From: Hemicentrotus pulcherrimus
Lineage: Eukaryota > Echinodermata > Echinoidea > Camarodonta > Strongylocentrotidae
Assembly (NCBI GenBank): GCA_003118195.1
Contig: BEXV01000046.1
Span: 12,012 to 29,100, forward strand
Reading direction: 5' to 3'
DNA length: 17,089 nt
This document shows, one piece after another, positions 1 through 8,895 of the stretch (position 1 is its first letter; every line of letters begins with the position of its first letter). The notes below the pieces were generated by a model. The model was not told the origin of the DNA. It searched no databases and was given only the letters and a program-made list of their open reading frames with translations. The position numbers were made by a program, and so were the translations under genes.

Positions 1-299
1 GTGTGACTTATTTTGAAAAAAAATCAATGAGATGGAAGCTATACTTGATGATTTCTGCTTAAAGATGGTAGGAGGAAGATTTATTTTCTTCTGAAACTAT
101 GATTCAAAGTTAATAAGTCACGGAGGGCGCTACTTCAATTGCGGCCAAGCAGAAAATTATGTGGCTTTACATTTTTAAGCATTTTCCACCGTGTTCCAGT
201 TGTGACTGTTTTGATATTGTCTTCGTCAATATCTCCTTGCACTGTAAATTGCCAATCATATTTTGTAATCTAATGCGATATAAATATTGCAAAATTGTT
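1..299. other. Unassigned left edge
   Basis: AT-rich DNA without recognisable coding sequence. The open frame at 159-395 is cysteine- and aromatic-rich with no family resemblance. It may be the upstream part of the retrotransposon untranslated region that follows. Confidence 0.4.
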
Positions 300-553
300 T
301 ACTTTAATTGTATTAAAGAGAACTGTTGCGGGGCTAGCGCCATGGGGGTCCCTGGACGGTGTTTACCCTCTATAAGTTTGCACTTTTATTATTAATTATT
401 ATTAATGTCAACTTAATCGTATTTTAACAAATCAATTTTTTAATGTTATGCATTTGTATGTATCAATCTTTTGTCAATTCAATTTGTTTCAGCCTCTGCT
501 GCTATTTTGAATTTACGTTTTTTATCAATAAACCATATCAAATCAAATCAAAA
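300..553 (+). mobile_element. Probable 3' end of a non-LTR retrotransposon
   Basis: A slightly GC-richer block (gcggggctagcgccatgggg, then tccctggacggtgtttacc) leads into an AT-rich stretch with AATAAA at 527-532 and a tandem (atcaa)n tail at about 535-553. A 3' terminus ending in short tandem repeats rather than pure poly(A) is typical of CR1/L2-like LINEs in invertebrate deuterostomes. No reverse transcriptase is attached, so it would be a 5'-truncated copy. The class is inference. Confidence 0.45.
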
Positions 554-599
554 ATAAGTTCCAAAGTACCTAAGTTCTATTTAGAAAAGATGGGAAAAA

Positions 600-1171
600 T
601 TAGAAGGTTGTATGAATTTTGAAGAAAAGAATAATCCAATTATTTTCAACAATACAAATTTCCTTTAAAAAGAAAAAAATTATGAGGATTTGTTTAAATG
701 CAATATGATTTCAGTTTAAGATATTTTTGCTAAAAATAGCATGCGGTCAATATCTCATTTTCAACATTTAGGGTTAAAAGGAAACAAAATTGTTGATGTA
801 TGGAGTAATGGGGAAGGTATTTTGAGAAATGGAAAAAAATGATGACAGGATTTTAGTGGATGTAAAAGAGTATGATATTTTAATGCAGTTTAACTGTACT
901 GTGAAGCTCCTCATATATTAATTATTGAGGAAGGTTTATGATTATTCTAAAGAGAAGTTACAGAATTTATTTGTTTTGAAGATTCACGATGGACGGGGAT
1001 TTTCAGATTTTTCAAAAGAGGTATATATAGGGAGATATTTAGTAGGCCTAGGCAAGTTCACTTGTTAACAGACTAAGAGAAATTCAATATAAACTTATTC
1101 ATGGAGCAATATATACTAAAAAACACTTAATGGGATTCGGCTTTGTTGAAAATAACTTCGTCTTTGGGTGA
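600..1171 (+). pseudogene. Degraded LINE ORF2 C-terminal remnant (L1/Tx1-like)
   Basis: Broken plus-strand frames give short peptides resembling the region after the reverse transcriptase of L1/Tx1-type elements: KNNPIIFNNTNFL near 630-670, HFQHLGLKGNKIVDVWSNG near 755-815, and REIQYKLIHGAIYTKKHL at 1076-1129. They resemble the family patterns 'nPi..Nn', 'W...Gi..v.Dl' and 'iqykllHri..tk..L'. Stops and frame shifts separate them, so it is a dead copy. The adjacent element ending at 553 abuts it and may have inserted into it. The match is from memory of the family pattern only. Confidence 0.4.
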
Positions 1172-2400
1172 TTTTCAAAAAAAACTTCTGGAATTTAGCG
1201 AAGAAGAAAAGAATATTACAAGGAGGGGAGGTAAATTGGCTTTACCTTGACAGAAGTTGGCACAAGTGAAGTTTTCATAAACTTTTAACACTTGATAATT
1301 ATAGCCTTGTTTTAATCATGTGTTCATTTTTGCATTATTCATTATTATTCTGTCGCTCCAATGTGGGGGTATTGTAATGAGGCTAGGAACAGTGTGTGGT
1401 AGTGTGTTGAAGTGTGGTGGGCATGTTTGTGTGTGTGTCGCATGGGTAGTAGTGCGTTTCAATGGATGGGTTTTTTGTTTTGTTACATCCGATTTCATTT
1501 TTTGTTTTCATCAATCGTTCAATCTACGTGCTGAAAATGTAATGAAGTATGTCAAGATGAAAAAAAAAAAAAAAATTCTAAGAATAACTTGTATCGTGTT
1601 GGAATCGATAAAAAAAAGTATGGAGGAAAAAAGTGTGTGTAGAGTGCATGTGTGTGCGTGTGCGTGCGTTAGTAGATTGGGGTAGAGGGTTTTTGCTTTG
1701 TTTTGTTTTATTTATCTCTTTATATCTTAGCTTTAAAACCTCCAATATTAATTATTCCTATACGTAGTTCATAATTATGAGATATAAATTGGTATGTAGG
1801 CCTATAAGTAATTTCTTTTATGTAATGAAACATCCATGTGTTATGATGCATAATTATGTTCACTGAATTGTTATCGATGTTTTTGGTTCAGTTTATTTGG
1901 AGGAATAATACATGAACCAACACCAAAAAAACAAAGTATGTGTGACTGTGAGGTTGGGAGTATTTTCGGAATTCATATTAAAACTCTTGTCTGAGGCCCA
2001 ATCGTTTTTATTTGCATGTTGGCATTTTACTTCTGAATTGGAGAACCGCCTTTTCAAGAAATGTCAACAATTAAGAAACACCTTTTTCTTCTTTTCTACC
2101 AGCAAACTTGTCAGCAAAGTAGGGCCAGACCGGTTATGCTGACGTCTTCTCTCAATCAACATGTTGTTTAAAAAGAAAAAGATTAATAATAAGGGTATAA
2201 AATCCCGAACTCCTTGTTTATCCATGGGTTAGATGATCATCCGTGTTGTTAATTACGCCCAAAGCTTTGGAATTACCTACCACTAGAAATAAGGATAACC
2301 TCATCTGTTGCCATTAAAGGTGTGACCAACTTCTTTTCAAAGATGTTGGTTGTGTGTGCGTAGCACTATATAACGAGTTTCTTTTTACCAGAGCACAGTA
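1172..2400. other. Intergenic, GT-rich and poly(A) tracts
   Basis: The stretch holds GT-rich sequence at 1391-1440, an A16 run at 1560-1575 and TG-rich sequence around 1634-1672. Open frames at 1320-1685 and 1912-2142 are by-products of this composition, with Val/Cys/Phe-rich peptides lacking any domain. No exon-like signal was found. Confidence 0.5.
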
Positions 2401-2424
2401 GAGTAGGCCCAGATGCGATAAACC

Positions 2425-2540
2425 GATATCATCATCATACTAATGATATTTATAATCATAATAATAATAATCATCATTTAGTATTATCATAAATATTCTG
2501 ATTATTACTATTATTTTTTATAAATTTGTTGTCATTATCA
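2425..2540. repeat. Low-complexity ATC/ATA tract with palindromic ends
   Basis: Repeated atcat and ataat units fill this stretch. The ten bases tactaatgat near 2438 recur inverted near 2541-2550 (atcattagta), so the tract could fold on itself. It is most simply a decayed microsatellite. Confidence 0.5.
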
Positions 2541-3132
2541 TTAGTATTTTTACTTCATGTGTATTAATTGTGATATTGCAAAATTGCATATATGTAAAAA
2601 AGAAAGCGTTCCATTGAAATCGGATACGCTTCGTCAATAAAACAGTTTCATCTTCCACGTCAATGAAATGGTTTTACTATATTACTCATAAATATCAATT
2701 ACTTATATCATATAGTGACATAAGACCAAGTTACACTACGCCCCAACCATTACTGTATCACAGGAAAAGGCAACTACACGTGGATGATCAGGACCCTACA
2801 CCATTAACATCATGGTGTTTAAATGTTATGGTTCATAATTGTACCCAAAGTGATTACCCGGAGTGATTAGAAAGGACAAGAGTAAATACGTCTGTCTGGA
2901 ACTGATCCAATGGAATTTATTAGGCAACCAAGTTTTAATACAAAAATATACATGTATTTTACTTCAAACTGTACTGTAGGCGTTGACATGGTTAAAGTAA
3001 TACCGACAAGTAAAACCAGCGTGACATATACTGTATCAACGTTTGAACATTTCTTTTTGGGGGGATAATTTCATATAATTGTATACGATTATTTAACCAC
3101 TTTATCATTTATGTTTATTTGTAATGCTCAAG
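2541..3132. other. Upstream intron or intergenic DNA of the P450
   Basis: I looked for the missing P450 first exon (hydrophobic anchor followed by a PPGP-type hinge) and found none here or further left. The open frame at 2663-2866 has no anchor and no hinge. Since exon 2 begins in phase 0, an upstream intron must cover this stretch if the gene is intact. Confidence 0.5.
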
Positions 3133-3256
3133 TTGGGACCGACAAGCCTGGTCGTTCTCAACAACAAAGAAGTCATCAAGGAGGCCTTTGTGACCAATGC
3201 AGCATATATGAGTCATCGTCCACAAGTCATGTTCGATACTCTTAAACAATCAAAAG
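3133..3256 (+). CDS. P450 second coding exon (beta-1 / helix B region)
   Basis: The exon encodes LGPTSLVVLNNKEVIKEAF and then a YMSHRPQ segment, matching the CYP2 block 'lGs.pvVvlnd.e.vkEalv...fs.Rp'. The acceptor is tgctcaag|TTGGGA. It is the only AG in the open stretch that starts at 3097, so the apparent ATG at 3124 is intronic and not a true start. The donor is AAAG|gtaata, leaving phase 1. A preceding exon is required. The polypyrimidine tract is only moderately pyrimidine-rich, so the left edge is less certain than the right. Confidence 0.85.
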
Positions 3257-6200
3257 GTAATAACTACGTCAGTCAAGGGCGTGGGGTCTCTGTTGACCCA
3301 ATGTTCATATAAGTGAAGGTTAACAAGCCTTAAGGGGTGGGGCTAAAGAGGGTGGGGTTAAAGGGGTGGGGCTAAAGGGGGTGGGGCTGAAGGGGGTAGG
3401 GCTAAAGGGTTGGGTAAGGCTGATTCAGTTTAACAATTGTTCGCAAGAGTTTAAGGCGACCATACCAAATGTCAGTACGGTCATGAACAGAACCTCCATA
3501 GAGAAGCGCAAGTTCGAATCCCATTGTCATGACACCCTGGTTACTATGGAAGAATAAAAGGGTTGGATTTAACAGTCAGTGGGATCTATTACAACCGGGT
3601 GTGATATTTTAATAATTCTTTGTTCTATAATGTGGATGTGCTGTCTTGATACCGTAACTCAAAAAAGAACACCCCTATTAACTGACTCACAAGGTTATAA
3701 GTTTGGGTAACTTTCCATCAAAAGGAATCCACACCGGTTTGTGTTTTTAGATTCTGTTAGATGTCACCAAAGACACATCCTAACAAAAAGTGGAAGGAGG
3801 ATTTCTCCTCCTAAACTGAAAAAAGTGAGATTTGAAATGGTATGATCGAGTATTTCATGATTTAGAAATAGTTGATTTGAATCATGTCATTTTAGAAAAC
3901 GACTACAGAACGTGCTGACAAATTCTAAGATACAAAAAGTCCTTGAATCAAATTTAAAACAGAACATAGTATCTAATCCCTACAGTGCCTCCAGTCGGTT
4001 GATAGCCACATGACAACTTTTATTCAACTGAACTTACTACCAAGGTGGAAGGAGGTCCCTTCTGTTCACCAAAGGTTCACAAAGCTACTGCCCAATAGAT
4101 TGACAGATTGAAACAATTAAAATAGGTTGCGAAGACCAAAACAATTTAGTTTCTTGGATGTTTTTTTTTAAATATCATACACCTTCATTCAAATTGGCTT
4201 TCGCACCAATGTTCTATTTTATCTGAAAAGTGGAAATATAATTCATCAAACCACAATTCTTTTTACATTTTGTAATAATTGTTCACACCCATCATTCCAA
4301 TTTAACCCTCGCTTTAAATCTACTGTCCTCTCTGTTTCAATAGGAATCATCCTGAAGCAACCAGGTGACTTACATCGCAAAAACCGGAACTTCCTCTCCA
4401 CTGGCTTTCGTATGATCAAACTGGGAGTTCCAGAGTTCAGTTATCACCTCCACCCGCACATTGACAACTTCAAAGACAAGTTGATAGCTTCAAAAGGCCA
4501 GGCGCTACCCATCTGTTCAACCAGTCACTGTCTCCTTTTTGAAATCTTCACAGACTTGATGCTAGGTGAGGTACCTGATCCTAATTCCGAGAAAGTCAAT
4601 AAACTTTTGGATATCCTTTACACAGCCTTGTCACCGAATCCCATGTTGGTGTTAGTTGGGAATCTGATTCCAAATTGGGTCAAATCTGTTCTGAGTGACT
4701 GGATCGACATGTCAGACTGTCTTGCCAAGGTAACTCTTTATCTCAAAGACCATATCCATCAGCACAGAGAAACCTATGACGGTGATCCTAAAAACCTTAT
4801 TGATGCATTCTTGCACAAAGAAAAGCTTGAGTTGGAGAAAACCAGCAAACTAAGAGAGGAGAGTAGCAGCAGCAGTGGAGGGGACAGTGACACTGACACT
4901 GAGACTGAGAAAGCTGCTCACAAGGGGATATCATTCATGGTGAATGACCAGGAGGAAAATGAGAAAAGCCTTGCAGCTATTTTGTTGGATGTCTTTCAGG
5001 CTGGATGCACCAGTGTCGTTGCTTCTTTGCAGTGGCTGCTGCTAGATCTAGCTGTTCATCAAGATGTTCAAGAAAAACTGAGGATGGAAGTTGACAGAAA
5101 CGTTGAGCAAAGTAAGTCTAAATGGACAACCTAGACAGAAATAAAAGTTATTACTGACACATCCTTTTATCAGAGCTTTATTTGATTGGCTAAAAAAAAA
5201 ATTCCCAAGTAATAATATTGAGCTTCAATTTAATCTTATATTTTTTGTTTATTAACTGCTCTTGACAGTTGTAATCTAAACTGCCAAAAAAAAAAAAAAA
5301 TTGCATGAAAAATATAGCATTGTTAGATTCAAAATTGATCAAATGAATAAGAGAGCTGCAACCTGTGTGTATGTTATCACACAGGGTCCAGATAGATATG
5401 CATGTACTGGGCTTATGATTGAATTTCAAATAGGCAGCAGACCCCATACACTGTCCAGCCATGTTTTGTTTGTAAAAGGTTTATTTGAATGTACCGTAAC
5501 TCGATCTTCCCCCACATCAACATTTTCCAGGAAACCAGCGACCCTCTCTCCTCTTAAGGTTCGACAACTTTCCGTACACCAAGGCTGTCATGCTGGAGAG
5601 TCTACGCCTTCACCCTCCCGCCCCACTGGGTGCCCCACACTGTGCTGCACAAGACACCAAACTTGCTGGTTATGACATAGATAAGGGAACCATCATCCTC
5701 CCGAACTTCCTTATTGCCTTACAAGATTTCAACCAATGGGAAGATGCCCGCGACTTTCGGCCAGAACGTTTCCTCAATGAAGACGGGACCCTTGCAACAA
5801 GAGAGAACCTTGGATTTTCTATTGGTAAGTTAATTTGAAGAGACACAACTCTGAGCAATTGTGTTCTAAGACACACGCTTCTGTAACAATTGTTCCGCAG
5901 TTAAGTTCCTGTACTAACAGAATGTCCAACTTCAAACCAGGACCAAACGCTAACCCTAAACCTCACCTTCAACCTAACTAAAACCCCAATAGCAACTCTT
6001 ACATCTTTGGCAAAACATGGAGCAAGTGTCACTGGAGCTGATAACCTTTATTTGTCCCTTATTTAGCTCCACCTCTAAGGTGCCATGCTGTTTGCAATAG
6101 GGTGTCACAACGTTCTGGTTGAACGACTTTTCACCCATAATGTTGCAATATGAAACCTTAAAAGGTATAAAAATGCACCATTATGGATTCAGAAAAGTTT

Positions 6201-6594
6201 GAATCACAATTCACATTCTTAAGATTACTGCAACATCAGGAACCACAGATGGACTGGTTTAATAGGAAAATAGGGGGTCTCAATTATCTCAATTATTATC
6301 TCAACTTAAAAGACAAATTTGGATGTCTGAAATCATTGTGAAAATTGCTTAAATTACTCTCTGATGACAAATATATATAAAAAGGTAATTTCTGTCTTTT
6401 GTCCTTGTTCAGGTCCTCGTCTGTGCCCAGGAAAGCTTTTGTCAAACACGGTAATCAGTTCTATCTTGACTGATGTCATACAAGACTTTACACTTCATCT
6501 TCCGCCAGATCACAATTTCTCCCTCAAGGGAAATCCTGGAATCATCTACAATCCTCAACCTTTCTCCATCATTGCTAAGCAACGCACAAGTTGA
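3133..6594 (+). CDS. Cytochrome P450, CYP2 clan, 5'-incomplete (exons joined)
   Basis: Join 3133-3256, 4344-5111, 5531-5824, 6413-6594 (1368 nt, 455 aa plus stop). Microsomal heme-thiolate monooxygenases of this clan oxidise lipophilic substrates at the ER, with electrons from P450 reductase; the substrate here cannot be read. In order (numbered from Leu1): beta-1 segment beginning LGPTSLVVLNN, helix C with H52-xxx-R56, acidic Ser-rich loop about 213-230, I-helix AGCTS 261-265, ExxR E320-R323, PERF 375-378, and FSIGPRLCPG with heme ligand Cys400. All junctions are GT/AG with matching phases, and the first two and last fall where CYP2 genes have conserved introns (G|II and FSxG|xR). About 65-75 N-terminal residues (anchor, PPGP hinge) are missing, so the full protein would be about 520-530 aa. 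No frameshift or internal stop is seen, so it is probably functional. Family call is secure; subfamily is not. Confidence 0.93.
3257..4343 (+). other. P450 intron, 1087 bp
   Basis: It lies between phase-1 splice sites. Apart from the G-rich minisatellite it holds only a short palindrome near 3795-3815 (aggagg...cctcct). The short open frame over 3366-3557 arises partly from the minisatellite and has no protein-like features. Confidence 0.75.
3331..3417 (+). repeat. G-rich minisatellite in P450 intron
   Basis: About six units of 14-15 bp, consensus taaagggggtggggc, start some 75 bp after the 3256 donor. The G-runs (GGGG, GGGGG) are spaced so that the coding strand could form a G-quadruplex. 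The copies differ by one or two bases. Confidence 0.85.
4344..5111 (+). CDS. P450 third coding exon (helix C to helix J)
   Basis: The acceptor tgtttcaatag|GAATCATCC completes the split glycine of the G|II junction, which is conserved in CYP2 genes. This one 768-nt exon covers what vertebrate CYP2 genes usually split over several exons. It encodes helix C (PGDLHRKNRNF), the FEIFTDLMLGE segment, HRETYDGDPKNLIDAFL, an acidic Ser/Thr insertion, and the I helix DVFQAGCTSVVASLQW followed by VQEKLRMEVD. The donor is GAGCAAA|gtaagt, phase 1. Reading continues only eight codons past the donor before a stop at 5132-5134, which supports the splice site. Confidence 0.92.
5112..5530 (+). other. P450 intron, 419 bp
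   Basis: AT-rich intron with an A-tract near 5286-5300. I see nothing else of note. Open frames overlapping the following exon in another frame are shadows. Confidence 0.75.
5531..5824 (+). CDS. P450 fourth coding exon (helix K, PERF)
   Basis: The acceptor cattttccag|GAAACC follows a good polypyrimidine tract. The exon encodes NQRPSLLLRFDNFPYTKAVM, then LESLRLHPPAPLGAPH containing the invariant ExxR pair (E320/R323), then GYDIDKGTIILPN and FRPERF (PERF), ending in FSIG. The donor ATTG|gtaagt is phase 1 and splits the heme-motif glycine, as in CYP2 genes. The segment before the methionine at 5590 is conserved, so that ATG is internal. Confidence 0.92.
5825..6412 (+). other. P450 intron, 588 bp
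   Basis: The intron contains a short CCCTAA-like run near 5949-5990 (ctaaccctaaacc), a sequence often seen interspersed in introns. No other feature was found. Confidence 0.75.
6413..6594 (+). CDS. P450 last coding exon (heme-binding loop, C-terminus)
   Basis: The acceptor gtccttgttcag|GTCCTCG completes G396. PRLCPGKLLSN follows and supplies the axial thiolate Cys400. The remaining 55 residues include SILTDVIQDFTLHLPP and end IAKQRTS before TGA at 6592-6594. The tail after the heme cysteine has the usual CYP2 length, so the C-terminus is complete. The alanine commonly found in 'CxGxxLA' is serine here, a small deviation. Confidence 0.93.
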
Positions 6595-6880
6595 TCCACA
6601 AACAGCAATCACGAGGAACATCTAGGATAATCTATAGAGATTGTGTTACAAGTGAACACTTTCCAGATTTACTCTAGACTTATATCAGTAATATTGATGT
6701 ACATCATTGGCAAGTGTATTCAAGAAATGCTTAGAAGCAAAATCACAACTTTATGAAAGAATAACTTCAGACTCACTCATCAATTAAGTTTTTTTTTTTA
6801 AGAATCTTTTATTGTTAAGACAATTTTTCTTTCTTTTTTGTTTAATTACAGTCTCAAAATAAAGAAGATAAACATATTTT
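6595..6880 (+). other. P450 3' untranslated region
   Basis: This is the AT-rich stretch between the stop codon and the presumed cleavage site. It has no downstream coding potential. The end is inferred from the AATAAA at 6858-6863. Confidence 0.55.
6858..6863 (+). promoter_or_regulatory. Poly(A) signal AATAAA of the P450 transcript
   Basis: I see this as the first canonical AATAAA downstream of the stop codon, about 265 nt into the 3' UTR. Cleavage would be expected 10-30 nt later, at the base of the hairpin that starts at 6877. Confidence 0.6.
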
Positions 6881-6960
6881 CTTGCTTCAATAGCACACTT
6901 TCCTCTTTGAAGTTATGTACAGTACATCGAAGAGGACATTGTGCTATTGGAGCAAGAATA
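6877..6960 (+). ncRNA. Candidate microRNA-like stem-loop (84 nt)
   Basis: Positions 6877-6910 pair with 6927-6960 in register: 29 Watson-Crick pairs, 2 G-U pairs and 3 single mismatches (6878/6959, 6898/6939, 6900/6937), closed by a 16-nt loop at 6911-6926. A 34-bp stem with few isolated mismatches and a small loop is the geometry of an animal pre-miRNA. The 5' arm contains ttgcttcaatagcacac and the 3' arm contains gtgctattggagcaag. I do not recognise the seed as a known family. It could also be a tiny inverted-repeat transposon, though I saw no target-site duplication. Opposite-strand folding is equally possible. Confidence 0.4.
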
Positions 6961-6963
6961 CTA

Positions 6964-8837
6964 GATATTAGGAGATGCATTTTTACATAATTGCTCCCAA
7001 AACTTAGGTAAATAATTTTGTAAAAGACAGGTACTTAAGTGAACAATGTTCTGATATCAAGATTTTCATCAAAAGTGGATTTAGCTCCTTTTGGAATTAA
7101 GCTTCTTATATGGTGTCTTTGCTTTTTCAGCTCCCTTCAAAGGTTGAACCACCTTTCCACAATTTAAAACCCACACACACATTAATCTACTCCCACTTCT
7201 TTTTTTCGGATTTCATTTATCATCCATCTAATCAACAAAAAAGACACAAGAAACCACATGTTTTTCACACAAAAAACATCAGCATGTACTACCCAGTGCA
7301 GGCCTCAAGAACTATGGAGGCTTTTTTTCATTTTCTAACATCAGTATAAGGAAGAGATTCATATCGTTAACAAGGGAAGCCATGAAGCTAAAAAGAAAAA
7401 AAGAAATTGAATGAAATCAACATTAGGGAAATCGCCGAGAAAGGGATTTACATATTTATTATGCATTCATCTACATTTGACATTTAGCTGGAGAAAGCAA
7501 ATATATGCAGTACTTGGCCTTTAATGGCGAACAAACAAATATATTGCAGTACTTGCTCTATATATGAGTGACTGTTATTGTATGGTGAAATGCATATTTT
7601 AACTTTATCTCCATCTTATTTGATTTATTCATTTCTAATCATTTTAATGCATGATAGGGTGTGGGTGAAAATCTATGGGAATAGGTGGACAGACCTTTTT
7701 TAAAATGAAAAAGAATATCAGAAGAAAAATCGACTTGTATTTTCACGATTGAAAGTATTGATTATATGTACCGGTATTCAAATCTATAATCATGATATTT
7801 CAAAATGTGTTATATTTATAATATTCTAGCAACCATTTATGTATTGATGTTTACTCTCATCCCAAACCAGTCCACTAATCTTTACTTACTTGCAGAATAA
7901 GTGAAACAACATTATTGTACACTGAACTGTTGAGATAATAATCAAATACTTGTTCATAATTTTACAGATTGTAATTCCCTCTGTCAATTTAGCATTAGAG
8001 TAACAGCCTTAACTACGCCATGACAAATATTCGTAAAACCTAAATTTATTTCCAAATCAGACTTCAACAACAAAACAAAAATCATCTACCTTTATATTCT
8101 GTTGGTATTTCATGCAAGTTTTTTTTGTGATTGTATAAAGGGTGTGTCCAGTGTTCAGTGTACAGCTTCTAAATTATTTTCTCATTTTTTTTTAATAAGC
8201 ACATGCCGTTTTCCTCCAACCTTTCATATAGATTGTATCTTCTTGAAATACATAGTACAAGCATACTTCAATGTTCAGAATTTCATAGAAGTGCCACGTT
8301 TTTCGTGTAAAAAGGTTACAATAGTATCTATAATAAAGTATATATTACCCCAAAGGACAATGCATTGTATCAATTCTTATTTACCTGTGATATACCTAAA
8401 CATTATTTAGGACTCTTGTCAAGAGTGACCAAAAAAAAAAGCACAATGACTGTTATTTTATAAGGTCAAAGCCTGTACATCATAACCCACTATTCTCAAC
8501 TTCAATATATCTCAGACAATTTTCAGTACCTCACAATTATTTAAATCATTTGAACAAACCACTTGAATATAATGGTCTGTTGACACTCCAAGTGTATTTT
8601 GTTCAGAGATACATTGCACATATTTAATCATCATTTTACACCTCTTCAAAATGGATCATCTAATAAGTAATGAAATGAGATTGATAAAACAAGAATACAC
8701 ATAATTGGATCATTTGCTTATCTTTAAATACACCTTAACACCTGATTAGTACAATAAATTCAATTGCCAAAAAAAAATAAAAAATGAAAGTGATAAGCAA
8801 TTTCTCATCAAACAATTTTGACCATCGGGATCCAGCT
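6964..8837. other. Gene-poor AT-rich stretch
   Basis: No coding signal was found. The open frames at 7110-7349 and 8102-8410 are Phe/Ser/Ile-rich with no domain. The only structure seen is an imperfect direct repeat around 7498-7555. Confidence 0.5.
7498..7555 (+). repeat. Short direct repeat caaatatatgcagtacttg
   Basis: Copies at 7498-7516 and 7536-7555 differ by one inserted T. The spacing is 38 bp. No function is apparent. Confidence 0.6.
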
Positions 8838-8879
8838 TTAGCTAACCAACCAGAAACCATCTGACAGACACAGTGGATC
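8838..8879 (-). CDS. Weak candidate terminal exon, unknown gene
   Basis: On the minus strand ccttgggtag|GATCC is a possible acceptor. Reading in phase 0 from 8879 gives DPLCLSDGFWLVS and then a stop at 8838-8840. The other two frames are not excluded; one stays open much longer (MVSGWLAKAGSRW...). I list it only because it lies downstream of other minus-strand exon-like islands and is GC-richer than its surroundings. It may well be chance. Confidence 0.15.
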   Translation of the reverse strand, partial: DPLCLSDGFWLVS

Positions 8880-8895
8880 CTACCCAAGGTAACAT

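Noticed and set aside
159..395. 78-codon plus-strand open frame
   Set aside because: It runs into a probable LINE untranslated end, and its Cys/Phe/Ile-rich composition has no domain or conserved pattern.
2366..2372. TATA-like tatataa as a P450 promoter
   Set aside because: No exon with an anchor or hinge follows before 3133, and such words are frequent in DNA this AT-rich.
3124..3126. ATG as the P450 start codon
   Set aside because: It lies just upstream of the acceptor at 3131-3132. Starting there would remove the membrane anchor and hinge, and the preceding codons are not conserved.
5949..5990. Telomere-like ctaaccctaaacc run
   Set aside because: It is too short and irregular, and CCCTAA-like words are common in introns.
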